Below are positions 18,792-28,348 of a stretch of DNA of 64,000 nt, one piece after another. Position 1 is the stretch's first letter; the number at the start of each line of letters is the position of its first letter. The notes under the pieces were generated by a model. That model searched no databases. It had not been told where the DNA came from and saw only the letters and a program-made list of their open reading frames with translations. The position numbers were made by a program, and so were the translations under genes. The stretch spans positions 1 through 64,000 of the forward strand of contig NZ_FYEH01000008.1 of the NCBI RefSeq assembly GCF_900187945.1, written 5' to 3'. This DNA comes from Arboricoccus pini (GTDB lineage: Bacteria; Pseudomonadota; Alphaproteobacteria; Geminicoccales; Geminicoccaceae).

Positions 18792-19556
18792 TCACGTAAG
18801 GTTGAGTCCACCATCGGAGAGCAAAATCTCGCCCGTCAAATAATCCGATTGCACGAGCATCATGACTGCTTGCGCAATGTCTTCCGGGCTGGCCGGCCGC
18901 CGCATCGGCGCGCGCGTTCTCCATAACTCTTGGGCTGCCGTCCAGTCGGCTGTTAGCGGTGTGTCAACAAGGCCAGGCGCAACGGCATTTACCCTGATGG
19001 CTGGCGCCAGTGACAATGCAAGTAGCCGTGTCACGTGGTTGAGCGCCGCCTTGGTGGCTGCATATGGAATTGAGGCCCCTTTTGGCCGAACTCCGGCGTG
19101 AGAGCTAATGTTTACGATACAAGCCGTTCGTCCATGCTGCGCCGCGTTGCGGAGCGCGGTCTCAGCTTCAGCTATAAGGTGAAAGGGCGCCACCATATTC
19201 ACTTCGTATAGTGCGTGCCAAATCTCTGAAGTGGCTGCACGTAGATCCGTGTGGGGTATCAAACCGCTCAGACCAGCATTGTTCACCAGTACGTCCAACC
19301 GTCCCCATAGGCCAACAGCGTCATGTATGAGACGTCTGCGGTGGCTTTCTAGGGCTAAGTCGGCTTGAATATAGCCGGCAAATTTAAGCTCGGCCGCAAG
19401 AGCCCGGCCTTTATCCTCGGAATTACGAGAATGAAAGATAACATTATACCCTTCCTGCACGAACCTCCGGGCTACGGATTCGCCAATTCCAGATGTTGAG
19501 CCTGTGACAAGGGCGACGGGACGATAATCTTCCACCAGGCTAAACTCTTCTCTCAA
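18792..19556 (-). CDS. short-chain dehydrogenase/reductase (classical SDR)
   Basis: This 254-residue NAD(P)-dependent oxidoreductase shows the classical SDR order: TGSTSGIGESVARRF (TGxxxGxG cofactor site), NNAGLSG, catalytic Ser in IVNISSHAG, YAATKAALNH (YxxxK) and the PGLVDTPL segment after it. The end, YLTGEILLSDGGLN, is the usual C-terminal motif. An Arg after the second strand (FHSRNSED) suggests NADPH. The first codon is TTG 19556 with GAGG nine bases upstream; GTG seven codons later is an alternative. It stands alone, upstream of but separated by 170 bases from the second Dpp operon's end, so substrate and regulation are unknown. Confidence 0.9.
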   Translation of the reverse strand: MREEFSLVEDYRPVALVTGSTSGIGESVARRFVQEGYNVIFHSRNSEDKGRALAAELKFAGYIQADLALESHRRRLIHDAVGLWGRLDVLVNNAGLSGLIPHTDLRAATSEIWHALYEVNMVAPFHLIAEAETALRNAAQHGRTACIVNISSHAGVRPKGASIPYAATKAALNHVTRLLALSLAPAIRVNAVAPGLVDTPLTADWTAAQELWRTRAPMRRPASPEDIAQAVMMLVQSDYLTGEILLSDGGLNLT

Positions 19557-19726
19557 TTCCTGTCCCTCGCTTATGGCTGCCTTCCGGAAACATCAAATGA
19601 TCTGGCAGCGACGGCCCTGGGTCGATAGCTGCCTGGCCGCTTCCATAGTTCGCCAAACGCTGATTCAGCAGCGGCATGAGCCAATATGACCTGACCTATA
19701 CCGACAACCGGGGCGCGTACTCGCCA

Positions 19727-21451
19727 TCAGCGTGCAGAGGCGGCCATCCGCAACTGGGCGTATTCCAGACGCGGAAGGGACGCGAGCAAGCTCTGTGTAT
19801 AGGCGTGCTTGGGATGATAGAAAACCTGATCGGCCGTCCCTTGCTCGACGGCTTTCCCGTCCTTCATGACCAAGACCCGGTCGCTCATATGATGGATCAC
19901 CCCGAGGTCATGCGAGATGAACAGGTAGCTGATGCCGAGCTGCGCCTGCAGATCGGTGAGCAGGTCCAGGATCTGCGCTTGCACCGATACGTCCAGTGCC
20001 GAGACGGCTTCGTCGAGAATGATGATCTCGGGTTCGGTGGCGATCGCGCGCGCGATCGCCACGCGCTGGCGCTGTCCGCCCGACATTTGGAGGGGCCATC
20101 GATCAAGATGGACGGGTTCGAGGCCCACGGCCTCGAGCAGCGCCGCCGCGTATTGCCGGGCATCTTGAGCGCGTGATGGATTGGCCAGGGTGATCGCGTC
20201 GGTGAGGATGCGCGAGACCCGCCAACGGGGATCGAACGACGATAGCGGGTCCTGATAGACGACCGAGATACGCTTGCGGATCTGGCGCTGCTCAGCGGGC
20301 ACGGCGCCGGTCCAGATTCGACCCTCGAAGCGCACCTCGCCACTGTCGGGTGTCTCGAGCGATAGTGCTACGCGGGCAAGGGTGCTCTTGCCAGAGCCCG
20401 ATTCGCCGACGATGCCCAGTGTCTCGCCGCGCGCCAGTGTGAACGACACTCCCTTCACAACTGTACGCCGGATCCCGTCAGGGCTGCGAAAAGTCTTGAC
20501 GATGTTGCGTGCGTCGAGCAGGGGGACTCTATTGTTCGAGGATCTGCCCCTTGATTGTGAGAACAGTCCAGGCCTGAGGACGCCGCCATCTGCCGAGAGC
20601 CTCGTACCCTTCGTATGCTCGCTCGGGACGGCGTCGATTAATTGCTGCGTGTAGCGATGCCGAGGACGGTTGAGCACCCTGTCGCGCGGACCGGCTTCGA
20701 CAATGGAGCCGCCCCGCATCACGTAGATGATGTCCGCAAGCTTCGATACGACCGCAAGATCGTGGCTGATCAGGATGATGCTCGTGCCGCGGGCGAGCAT
20801 CTGTTTCAATACGCCAAGCACCTGCGCCTGCACGGTGACGTCCAGCGCGGTGGTAGGCTCATCGGCGATCACGACATTCGGATGCAAGGCAATCGCTGCG
20901 GCGATCAGGGCTCGCTGCCGCAGCCCGCCGGAAAGCTCGCCGGATCGTTGTTTCGCCCGCAATGCCGGCTCGGGGACGCCTACTTGGCCCAGAATTTTGA
21001 GGATTTTCTCGCGACGGGAGGCGCGATCTCCCCAACGATGCAGCCATAGAGCCTCGTCGATCTCCTTGCCCACTGGGCGCAACGGATCGAGCGAGACCAG
21101 AGCGTCTTGAAGGATGAGACCGATCTTGGAGCCCCGCACATGCCTCCACCATCTATCGCTGCGGCCCAGTAGCGTCTCACCCTCGAAAGTGAGGTTGGCG
21201 GCCTCGACCCTTGAGCCTGCGCCGGCGAGGCCGATCAGGGATCGCGCCGTGACGCTTTTGCCCGATCCAGACTCTCCTACGAGGGCAATGCACTGGCCAG
21301 CATACAGTTCAAGGTCTACTCCCTTGACCACATGCCTCCGCGAGTCACCATCCTGACCGAACCAGACATTGAGGTCGCGAACTTCCAGGATTAGCCGGCT
21401 GGCGCCCATGCCGTCGTGGCTCATCACCTGCGCTTGGGCGAATGCGTTCAT
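19727..21451 (-). CDS. ABC transporter ATP-binding protein, fused DppD-DppF type (second system)
   Basis: This 574-residue protein again has two ABC domains: Walker [15 protein letters not shown] and [14 protein letters not shown], signatures LSGGLRQR and MSGGQRQR, and Walker [13 protein letters not shown] and [12 protein letters not shown]. The oligopeptide-type tail after domain 1 (YTQQLIDAVPS) and after domain 2 (YTQSLLASLPRLE) is present. ATG 21451 overlaps the upstream permease stop as ATGA; a longer open frame to 21601 would read through the permease gene. It is the last gene of a five-gene operon beginning with a flavin monooxygenase. Not an exact copy of the ATPase at 5434, so this is a related but separate importer. 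Confidence 0.93.
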   Translation of the reverse strand: MNAFAQAQVMSHDGMGASRLILEVRDLNVWFGQDGDSRRHVVKGVDLELYAGQCIALVGESGSGKSVTARSLIGLAGAGSRVEAANLTFEGETLLGRSDRWWRHVRGSKIGLILQDALVSLDPLRPVGKEIDEALWLHRWGDRASRREKILKILGQVGVPEPALRAKQRSGELSGGLRQRALIAAAIALHPNVVIADEPTTALDVTVQAQVLGVLKQMLARGTSIILISHDLAVVSKLADIIYVMRGGSIVEAGPRDRVLNRPRHRYTQQLIDAVPSEHTKGTRLSADGGVLRPGLFSQSRGRSSNNRVPLLDARNIVKTFRSPDGIRRTVVKGVSFTLARGETLGIVGESGSGKSTLARVALSLETPDSGEVRFEGRIWTGAVPAEQRQIRKRISVVYQDPLSSFDPRWRVSRILTDAITLANPSRAQDARQYAAALLEAVGLEPVHLDRWPLQMSGGQRQRVAIARAIATEPEIIILDEAVSALDVSVQAQILDLLTDLQAQLGISYLFISHDLGVIHHMSDRVLVMKDGKAVEQGTADQVFYHPKHAYTQSLLASLPRLEYAQLRMAASAR

Positions 21452-22314
21452 TGGTGCAGGGTCCCTTCCAGGCGGTCTTGTATGTACCGGCCGATCTGCG
21501 TGAATGAGAGTGCAACGAAGACGATGGCGACGCCGGGAAATATCTCGAGCCACCAGGCTACCGTGATGTTGGCCTTGCCGGCTTCCAGAAGGGCGCCCCA
21601 TTCCGGCGACGGCGGGGCTACACCCAGCCCGAGAAACGAGAGACCCGAGGCCCAGACCACCGACTGTCCGATACCCAGCGCGAAAAGCGCCACGAGGGGG
21701 CGAAAGGCATTAGGCGCGATGTGTTGGCGAAAAATCGTGTGGCCGGGATGTCCGAGCGCCCAGGCGGCCTCGACATAGCCGGAAGACTTGACCTTGAGGG
21801 TTTGAGCCCGGATCAGCCTTGCATAGCCGGGCGCCGTACCGATGCCTACCGAGAACAGCAGGCTCGTCGCCGAGGGGCCAAGCAGCGCGACGAAGAGCAG
21901 TGCCAGCAGTAGTGTCGGGAAGGCCAGCAGAATTTCGAGAATGCGGTCGATCGGCTCGGCGATCCATCGGGGTGCCAGGGCCGCGGCAAAGCCCAGCACG
22001 GTCGCGCTCGTGAGCGCCACCGCCATCGCGCCCAGGCCGATAAGCAGCGATTGCCGAGTTCCCCAGATGATGCGGCTATAGAGGTCGCGACCGATGTCGT
22101 CGGTCCCGAGCAGGTGGTCGGACGCTGGCGGTGTCAGCGAGCTCAACAGATCGGTATCGAAGGGCGAGTGCGTGGACAGCGCGGCTGGCGTTATCGCGGC
22201 GGCGACAAAGAACAATGCCACCAGGACGGACAAGGCGACCGAGAGAGGAACCTTGAAGATAGACCGCTGTCGTTCCGATGCCGCTCGCGCCTGGCCGGTC
22301 ACGCTTGCTGTCAT
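21448..22314 (-). CDS. ABC transporter permease, DppC-like (second system)
   Basis: This 288-residue permease has a cytoplasmic N-terminus, a first helix near residues 25-47, the DHLLGTDDIGRDLYSRIIWG segment after it, and five more helices. The ATPase-contact loop reads EAAWALGHPGHTIFRQHIAP and the end GLSFLGLGVAPPSPEWG is typical of DppC/OppC. Start and stop codons overlap both neighbours as ATGA (22311-22314 and 21448-21451), so translation is tightly coupled. Confidence 0.93.
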   Translation of the reverse strand: MTASVTGQARAASERQRSIFKVPLSVALSVLVALFFVAAAITPAALSTHSPFDTDLLSSLTPPASDHLLGTDDIGRDLYSRIIWGTRQSLLIGLGAMAVALTSATVLGFAAALAPRWIAEPIDRILEILLAFPTLLLALLFVALLGPSATSLLFSVGIGTAPGYARLIRAQTLKVKSSGYVEAAWALGHPGHTIFRQHIAPNAFRPLVALFALGIGQSVVWASGLSFLGLGVAPPSPEWGALLEAGKANITVAWWLEIFPGVAIVFVALSFTQIGRYIQDRLEGTLHQ

Positions 22315-23318
22315 GCCTTGTCCCTCAGTCTGGGATCGACGACCAGGTAGATCAGATCGACGATGAAGTTGATAAGGACATAAAGAAAGCTGTTGAGAAT
22401 AAGGATGCCCGAAACGAGGGCGAAATCCTTGGTGTTCACGGCATTGACCAGAACCGCGCCAAGTCCCGGGCGGGCGAATACGGCCTCAACCAGCACCGTG
22501 CCCGAGAGCAGATGGCCGATTGCCCATCCGCTCAAGGTAATGCCCGGGATCAACGCATGCCGCAGGACGTGTCGTGCGCGAACCCCGGCAGCACTCATAC
22601 CGCGGGCGCGGGCGGAGAGGACGAAGGGCTCACGCATGGCGCGGTCGAACTCGCTGCGAATGGATTGTCCGATGAAGCCGGCCAGCGGTACCGCCAGGGT
22701 GACCGTCGGGAGGACCGTGTTGACCAGACCCGTGCCGCCGATCACTGGAAACCAGTTCAGCCAGATCGCGAAGACAATGAGCAGCAGGATGCCGACCCAG
22801 TATTGCGGCAGCCCCGCCAGGATGGTCTCGGCGGCCGAGCCGAACGCTCCGAGGCGGGCGCCGCGTCCAGCCGTCAGCAGCGTCCAAGGAATGGTGAAGA
22901 TCCATGCCAGCACCAGAGCTGCGATCGCCAGCGTGAATGTCGGCGCAATCTGCTCGCTAATAATGTTTAAGACGGGCCGCTGGAGTTCGTACGATGCTCC
23001 AAGATCACCATGCAGGAGTCCGCTAACGTAGCGGATGTATTGGACGGCGATCGGTTGGTCGAACCCATAGGCTGCATTGATCGGAGCCAGTTCCTCGGGT
23101 GTACGCTCGATGGCCTGCCCCGAGCGGATATTGAGAAGGATCGTCGCGCGATCACCGGGAAGGATCGAGAGTACAAGGAAGGTGATCGTTACCGTTCCCC
23201 AAAGGACAAAGAGCGTTGCTCCCAGTCGACGCAGGATCCTGCGCGTCAGGTTCGAGGACGAACGAGGCTGAACATCATCGGCGGGGACCATATCGAGTCC
23301 GGAGGAGATGACAGGCAT
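22311..23318 (-). CDS. ABC transporter permease, DppB-like (second system)
   Basis: This 335-residue permease has the DppB plan with an N-terminal helix near residues 30-50, a periplasmic stretch LPGDRATILLNIRSGQAIER then INAAYGFDQPIAVQY, and five further helices. The contact loop appears as SARARGMSAAGVRARHVLRH. The ATG has AAGGAG eight bases upstream, and that site overlaps the end of the binding protein gene whose stop is only three bases before the ATG. The extended N-terminus (about 20 residues longer than the 3571 copy) is cytoplasmic and not conserved. Confidence 0.92.
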   Translation of the reverse strand: MPVISSGLDMVPADDVQPRSSSNLTRRILRRLGATLFVLWGTVTITFLVLSILPGDRATILLNIRSGQAIERTPEELAPINAAYGFDQPIAVQYIRYVSGLLHGDLGASYELQRPVLNIISEQIAPTFTLAIAALVLAWIFTIPWTLLTAGRGARLGAFGSAAETILAGLPQYWVGILLLIVFAIWLNWFPVIGGTGLVNTVLPTVTLAVPLAGFIGQSIRSEFDRAMREPFVLSARARGMSAAGVRARHVLRHALIPGITLSGWAIGHLLSGTVLVEAVFARPGLGAVLVNAVNTKDFALVSGILILNSFLYVLINFIVDLIYLVVDPRLRDKA

Positions 23319-23321
23319 ATG

Positions 23322-24944
23322 TCACTCCTTGACGAAATACGCATCGTAGAAATTCAGCAAGCCGTTGCCCTGATCCTGCCATAACCCTTTCAGGTTTTTG
23401 GCAATGGCGACATTGTAAGTGAAGTTATAGACACCGACCGCGACCGCTTGGTCCGTAAACCACTGCTGAAGCGTATTGAATTTTTGCTGACGTGATTTCG
23501 GATCGGGCTCACGCTGAGCATCTATAATCTGTTCTTCTATCTCGGGATTATTGAAGAATGTCGTATTATTCCCGTTCGGTTGACCCTTGAGCTGGTGATT
23601 ATAGACGATGTCGAGAATATTCGGCGATGGCCACACCCAATAGCCGAAGCTGATCTCCTTGTCGCCGGGCTTGGAATAGGCGCCAGCAAACCCCTCGGTC
23701 TGCGTAAGGGGTATCAGGTCCACTTTTATGCCGACATTCTTGACCTGATCTTGAATGACCTGAAGGGCCACGGCGCCCTCGGCATCGATGATCGCCTGGT
23801 TGAAGGGCAGCCGAGCCTCCAGTGTCTTGCCGTCCTTGGCCCGATAGCCATTCGCGTCGCGAGCGGTCCAGCCCGCTTCATCGAGCAACTTGTTGGCTTT
23901 GGCGGGATCGAATGGGTAATTGTCGTCGACATTGAGATAAAGCGGCGTGGTCTTGCTCAGCGAACCGTTACCTTCGAACGGCACGGTCCCTTTGAAGACC
24001 GCCTGGACGATCTTTTTGCGGTCGACAGCATCGACAAAGGCCTGACGTACGCGCTGGTCGGTAAACGGTCCACGAGAGACGTTGAACGACAATCCCTGGG
24101 GACGACCCGTCGCCACGAACGAAAGCGTCTGAAACTGCCGCTGCGCGTTCTTCCACTGTACCGAGGGCGGTTGGTACGCGACGTCCGCCTCGCCGCTGAC
24201 GAGCGCTCCCCAGCGCGTCGTCGCATCTGGCACGAACCGCCATTCCAGCCGCTGGGCGTAAGCCCTGCCATTATGATGGGCGTTGGGGGGCGCCCAATTA
24301 TAGGCGTCGTTGCGTACGAAGCTGATCCCGGCGCCGCGCGTCCATTTCTCTACCCGCCATGGACCCGTGCCGACTGGTGCAAGGCATTTCTGCTCGCTCG
24401 TGTTGCGGGCGATCGAGGTCGGGGACTGAAAGCCATAATGGCCATTGGCCAGAACATTATAGATTTCTGGATTGGGCTCAGAGAGATGCAGCTCGACCGT
24501 GAAATCGTCGACTTTCGTGAAGCCTTGCATGTAGGTGAAGCCGTGCCAGCCGATGCCTTTTTCCCAGACGGGATAATTGGCGATCACCGCGTCAGCGTCG
24601 AACTTCGTTCCGTCCGTGAAGACAACGTCCTTGCGGAGATGGAAGGTAATCGTCTTGCGGTCGCTCGACTGGCTCCAGTCGGTCGCAAGCCACGGACGGA
24701 TCTGGCCGTTATCGTAGCTGACGAGGTAGTCGAAGACCTGTCGCGCGAGATAGGCCTGCTGCACCCAGCCACCCCAGAGGCAGGGCGGCTCTTGCTGGTG
24801 GACATAGGTTATGGTTCCGCCATCAACGCGCTGGTCTTGATCCGCGCTGCCCGTGGCGAATGCCGGCAACGGGGCCCACCCCGCAAGCAGAACAATGGCT
24901 GCAACCTTTGATGTGGCCCGGGCTGTCATAGCTATTCTCTTCAT
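23322..24944 (-). CDS. ABC transporter substrate-binding protein, peptide/nickel family 5 (second system)
   Basis: This is a family-5 solute-binding protein of about 540 residues. The signal peptide is MKRIAMTARATSKVAAIVLL then AGWAPLPAFA, so ATG 24944 or ATG 24929 is likely; a TTG start 63 bases upstream would bury the signal. The mature part opens with VDGGTITYVHQQEPPCLWGG, a variant seen in binding proteins that co-occur with flavin monooxygenases, and continues with ITFHLRKDVVFTDGTKFDAD and the RQAFVDAVDRKKIVQAVF hinge segment. It is only distantly similar to the 537-residue pair at 318-3564. Ligand unknown; its place directly after a monooxygenase gene implies the importer delivers that enzyme's substrate. 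Confidence 0.9.
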   Translation of the reverse strand: MKRIAMTARATSKVAAIVLLAGWAPLPAFATGSADQDQRVDGGTITYVHQQEPPCLWGGWVQQAYLARQVFDYLVSYDNGQIRPWLATDWSQSSDRKTITFHLRKDVVFTDGTKFDADAVIANYPVWEKGIGWHGFTYMQGFTKVDDFTVELHLSEPNPEIYNVLANGHYGFQSPTSIARNTSEQKCLAPVGTGPWRVEKWTRGAGISFVRNDAYNWAPPNAHHNGRAYAQRLEWRFVPDATTRWGALVSGEADVAYQPPSVQWKNAQRQFQTLSFVATGRPQGLSFNVSRGPFTDQRVRQAFVDAVDRKKIVQAVFKGTVPFEGNGSLSKTTPLYLNVDDNYPFDPAKANKLLDEAGWTARDANGYRAKDGKTLEARLPFNQAIIDAEGAVALQVIQDQVKNVGIKVDLIPLTQTEGFAGAYSKPGDKEISFGYWVWPSPNILDIVYNHQLKGQPNGNNTTFFNNPEIEEQIIDAQREPDPKSRQQKFNTLQQWFTDQAVAVGVYNFTYNVAIAKNLKGLWQDQGNGLLNFYDAYFVKE

Positions 24945-25003
24945 CAAGCCTGCTCGTTTCGCTGCTCGAGTCCGTGTCGGCCCCGATCTCTCCGCTCGAT
25001 CGC

Positions 25004-26383
25004 TCAATGCGTCCCGAAGCCGTTCAGGCCTATGGCTCGAGCCCGGTGGCTATCCGCGAGGCGATCGCCGGCGCCGAACAATTTTTGCCTGAATGTACCC
25101 GGTGTATATTCGCTCTGGGCAAGGCCGCGAGCCTGGAGGACCGGGACGACATGGTCGACCCACTCGTCCCACCATCCGAGCGTCGTGATTGGAACGACGT
25201 TGAACCCGTCGACACCTGCATCCGCCCAGCGTTGGACTTCATCGGCGATCTGCTCGGGCGTGCCGGCGAATCGACCCGGAAGCAGGGCAGTCTGCACAAG
25301 ATGCTCCCCCCATGTCGCATCAAGGTCGAGGTCGGGATTACGATCGAGGATTCGGCGGAAACCGCTGCGGACATGTTCGCTGCTGGCGTAGCGCTCCTGA
25401 AGTTCGCGAATCGTCGTCTCAGGCGGAATGTTGAAGTAATCGATGCCGCTATTTCCGCTCAAGAACGCCTGGAATGCCGCGAAATCCGTATGCTCATGGA
25501 GATAGGCCTGCTTTCGCCTGGCTTCCTCCTCGGTCGAGCCGATGACGGTCGATAGGGTGACGATCTTCTTTAGCGATTTCGGGTCGCGTCCAAGTCGCAG
25601 GGCTAGGTCGTCGAGGATCGCGATATCGCGCACGGCCGCCTCGGGTGTAGCCGACGGGAGAAAGGTAACCTCCGCGTTGCGCACCGCAAATTCCCGCCCG
25701 GCTGTGGAGTTTCCGGCCTGAAAGAGCACAGGCGTGCGCTGCGGGGATGGCTCGACGATGTGAGGACCGGCCACACGGTAGCGATCGCCTACGTGGTTGA
25801 TCCGGTGGATGCGCTCTGGATCAAAAAAGCGATTGCTGGAGGCGTCGTGAAGAACGGCGCCCTCTTCCCACGAATGCTCCCACAATTTGTAGGCGACATC
25901 GAGATATTCCTGGGCCCATCGATACCGCTCGTCATGTGGTACGATGCCGTCGTAGCCGAAATTCTGAAAGCCGTTCGTCAGGTAGCTCGTAACGATGTTC
26001 CAGCCGATCCGGCCGTTCGTGTAATGGTCGAGCGAGGAAAGCTGCCGGGCAAACGCGAACGGGTGACTCTGGATGATATTGCTCGTGACCGCCAGGCCCA
26101 GATGCTCTGTAGCAAGCCCGAGTGCGGACACGATGGTGATCGGGTCAGCCGAGGGGAATTGCGACCCCGCGCGGATGGTATGCTCGAAATCGTAGACGCC
26201 AGAAACATCGGCGATGAAGAGCGTATCGAAACAGCCGCGCTCGAGAGTCTTCACCACATGAACATAGGGCTCGAGCTTGGAGTAGCCATACTGAATGCTG
26301 CCCTCCGGAGTCCGCCAATAACCGTGACTATGATGATTGGGGGTAAGATGGAGAAAGCCGTTATAGATAAGGCGGCTAGTCAT
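25004..26383 (-). CDS. LLM-class flavin-dependent monooxygenase (NtaA/SnaA/DszA group), first gene of importer operon
   Basis: This protein has 459 residues when started at ATG 26383 (AGGA nine bases upstream), the same length as the enzyme at 7414. It shows ERGCFDTLFIADVSGVYDFE, SLDHYTNGRIGWNIVTSYLT, HDERYRWAQEYLDVAYKLWE and LFQAGNSTAGREFAVRNAE, the family's FMN and substrate framework. It needs reduced flavin from a reductase not encoded here. It leads a minus-strand operon with binding protein, two permeases and fused ATPase (to 19727), the clearest sign in this window that import and oxidative cleavage are coupled. A thioether, sulfone or amine-containing acid is a reasonable guess, not a demonstrated substrate. 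Confidence 0.9.
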   Translation of the reverse strand: MTSRLIYNGFLHLTPNHHSHGYWRTPEGSIQYGYSKLEPYVHVVKTLERGCFDTLFIADVSGVYDFEHTIRAGSQFPSADPITIVSALGLATEHLGLAVTSNIIQSHPFAFARQLSSLDHYTNGRIGWNIVTSYLTNGFQNFGYDGIVPHDERYRWAQEYLDVAYKLWEHSWEEGAVLHDASSNRFFDPERIHRINHVGDRYRVAGPHIVEPSPQRTPVLFQAGNSTAGREFAVRNAEVTFLPSATPEAAVRDIAILDDLALRLGRDPKSLKKIVTLSTVIGSTEEEARRKQAYLHEHTDFAAFQAFLSGNSGIDYFNIPPETTIRELQERYASSEHVRSGFRRILDRNPDLDLDATWGEHLVQTALLPGRFAGTPEQIADEVQRWADAGVDGFNVVPITTLGWWDEWVDHVVPVLQARGLAQSEYTPGTFRQKLFGAGDRLADSHRARAIGLNGFGTH

Positions 26384-27194
26384 CAAGTCATCCTAGTTTT
26401 CGGAAAACACCACGAAGATTGTGCAAGAATCAATAATGTCTGCGATACTCTTTACCGAAAAACCATGTTTAGCATCTAGGTCCGGGTATTTGAGGAATTA
26501 CGATAGATATTTCTCTAAACCCTAATCCGCTCGTCATGCGACCTCCACAACGACACCGGTCTGTCTTGAATAATCCGCGTCGAAGCAGCCTTCGACGGCA
26601 GAACGCATCCTGCTGGATCAAGGATCCAGCGATGGAAAAACTTCCGCGTATCGTTATTTTCGCCTCTGTCGATAGTCCATATTCCCTATCTTGTATAGGA
26701 TCAATAAGGAGGCGGGCGTTCCAGCCGCTCACAGGTGAGCCTGGTCGCAGCACAGCTGAGCGCGGCCCCAATAGGCGAGCGAGCGCCCCCGCCCCGAGGT
26801 CAGGCCTCAGGCCGGAATGTTCCCGAATGACTCGATCCGGGTATGTATCCAGCGCGCGACCGCGTACTGTCGTGGAACGGTGCCCGATAACTCCCAATTA
26901 TGCCCATTCTAGGATGTCGGATACGTCCCGGTCCGGCGGGCAGGCTTGAGTGCTGCCGCCTGCCGGTCGATGCGGTGCTCATGAGCATGGCGACGGCCAA
27001 GCAGCTGAGCGACCAATGTCATTCACGTGTCCTCGGGCATCGTCCTCACGATGAAGGACGCTCTGCCATCGTCCTGACGCTCCCGTCGACAGGCTGCGGT
27101 GTGCCTCTTGCCCCCGCCCTCCTTTATGAATGGTGGTAGCAGCGGCTGGCGACGCTGCCGCATTCGCCCGCTATCGCGCACTGCGGATGCCCCA
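26384..27194. other. 811-base stretch between divergent operons, no recognisable gene
   Basis: This holds the promoters of the minus-strand monooxygenase/importer operon and, at its right end, leads to the operator of the acid-sugar operon. The part next to 26384 is AT-rich (26387-26560) as expected for a promoter. Open frames in 26470-27140 on both strands have no ribosome site or family motif. Confidence 0.45.
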
Positions 27195-27237
27195 TGCGCA
27201 CAATGCGCATATCTTGACTCAATGCGCATTGTGCGCA
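27195..27237. promoter_or_regulatory. fourfold TGCGCA operator upstream of the acid-sugar operon
   Basis: TGCGCACAATGCGCA (27195-27209) and TGCGCATTGTGCGCA (27223-27237) are perfect inverted copies separated by 13 bases. Because TGCGCA is itself a palindrome, the site presents four identical hexamers at 27195, 27204, 27223 and 27232. A TTGACT (27214-27219) between the two halves could be a -35 box, which would let a bound repressor block the promoter. It lies 80 bases before the permease ATG. The DeoR-type regulator encoded at the operon's end is the obvious candidate ligand-responsive protein. Confidence 0.75.
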
Positions 27238-27316
27238 AATCATCCGCGCGGCAGGCTGTTGCCCGCCCAAGTAGTGATCGATTCGGGCCGCGCATTTCGC
27301 GCAACGGGGAGGAAAT

Positions 27317-28348
27317 ATGCAGCTTCCAATCAAGCGCACCATCGAGCGCATTCCGGGCGGCATGATGGTGGTGCCGCTGCTGCTGGGGGCGCTGGTCGCC
27401 ACGTTTATTCCGGATGCGCCCAAATTCTTCGGCTCTTTCACGAACGCACTCTTTACGGGCTCGCTCGCCATCCTTGCGGTATTTTATGTCTGCATGGGAG
27501 CCAGCATCGATTTCCGCGCCACCCCCTACATCGTCAAGAAGGGCGGCACGCTCCTAATCGTAAAGATCGGCGCCGCCATGATCTGCGGCGTAATCGCCGG
27601 GCATTTTCTCGGTGAGGCGCCGGTTTCGGGAGGGATCTTTGCCGGCATCTCGACCCTGGCCATCGTGGCAGCGATGAATGATACGAATGGCGGCCTCTAT
27701 ATGGCTCTCATGGGTCAATATGGCCGGCCGCGTGATGTTGGCGCCTATACGATCATGACGCTGGAAAGCGGGCCCTTCCTAACGATGGTGACGCTGGGCG
27801 TCGCAGGCCTCGCCGCTTTTCCCTGGCAGTCTCTGGTGGGGGCTATTCTACCTCTCGTCTTCGGCATGATCATCGGTAATTTCGATCGCGAGATGCGCGC
27901 CTTTCTCGGCCGGGCCATACCCGTAATGATACCCTTCTTCGCTCTGGCACTGGGCGCCACCCTCGATCTCAGCAAGGTATGGCAGGCGGGTCTGCTCGGC
28001 GTCGGCATGGGCGTGGCGGTCGTCGTTCTGACCGGCATCCCCCTCTTCTTCGCCGATCGCCTGACCGGTGGCACCGGTGTTGCCGGCGTCTCCGCGGCCT
28101 CCGCCGCCGGTAATGCCGCAGCTGTGCCGGCGATCGTCGCGGCGGCGAATCCGGCTTATGCCGACGCCGCCGCTCCAGCGACCATTCTCGTTGCGGCCTG
28201 CGTGGTCGTCACCTCGATCCTGGTGCCCATCGCCACCGCATGGACTTACCGGGTATTCGGCCAAGGTGAGGATCTTGCAGGTGAGCAGGAAGCCGACGCG
28301 GACGTCCTCGCTGAATCCTATCAAGGGGCTAGCAGGGCTGCCCGATGA
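27317..28348 (+). CDS. 2-keto-3-deoxygluconate permease family transporter (KdgT-like)
   Basis: This 343-residue membrane protein matches the KdgT permease family: it starts [20 protein letters not shown], then about ten hydrophobic helices, with [20 protein letters not shown] and [15 protein letters not shown] segments typical of the family. KdgT proteins are proton-coupled importers of 2-keto-3-deoxygluconate; relatives next to DUF1537 kinases probably import four-carbon acid sugars such as threonate. GGGAGGAAAT precedes the ATG ideally. Its stop overlaps the kinase start by four bases (28345-28348). Confidence 0.9.
   Translation: MQLPIKRTIERIPGGMMVVPLLLGALVATFIPDAPKFFGSFTNALFTGSLAILAVFYVCMGASIDFRATPYIVKKGGTLLIVKIGAAMICGVIAGHFLGEAPVSGGIFAGISTLAIVAAMNDTNGGLYMALMGQYGRPRDVGAYTIMTLESGPFLTMVTLGVAGLAAFPWQSLVGAILPLVFGMIIGNFDREMRAFLGRAIPVMIPFFALALGATLDLSKVWQAGLLGVGMGVAVVVLTGIPLFFADRLTGGTGVAGVSAASAAGNAAAVPAIVAAANPAYADAAAPATILVAACVVVTSILVPIATAWTYRVFGQGEDLAGEQEADADVLAESYQGASRAAR

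Noticed and set aside
23580-24911. 443-codon plus-strand open frame
   Set aside because: Antisense to the binding protein gene at 23322-24944; no motif.
26469-26897. 142-codon minus-strand open frame in the spacer upstream of the second importer operon
   Set aside because: No ribosome site, no family motif, and it overlaps the AT-rich promoter side; probably chance.
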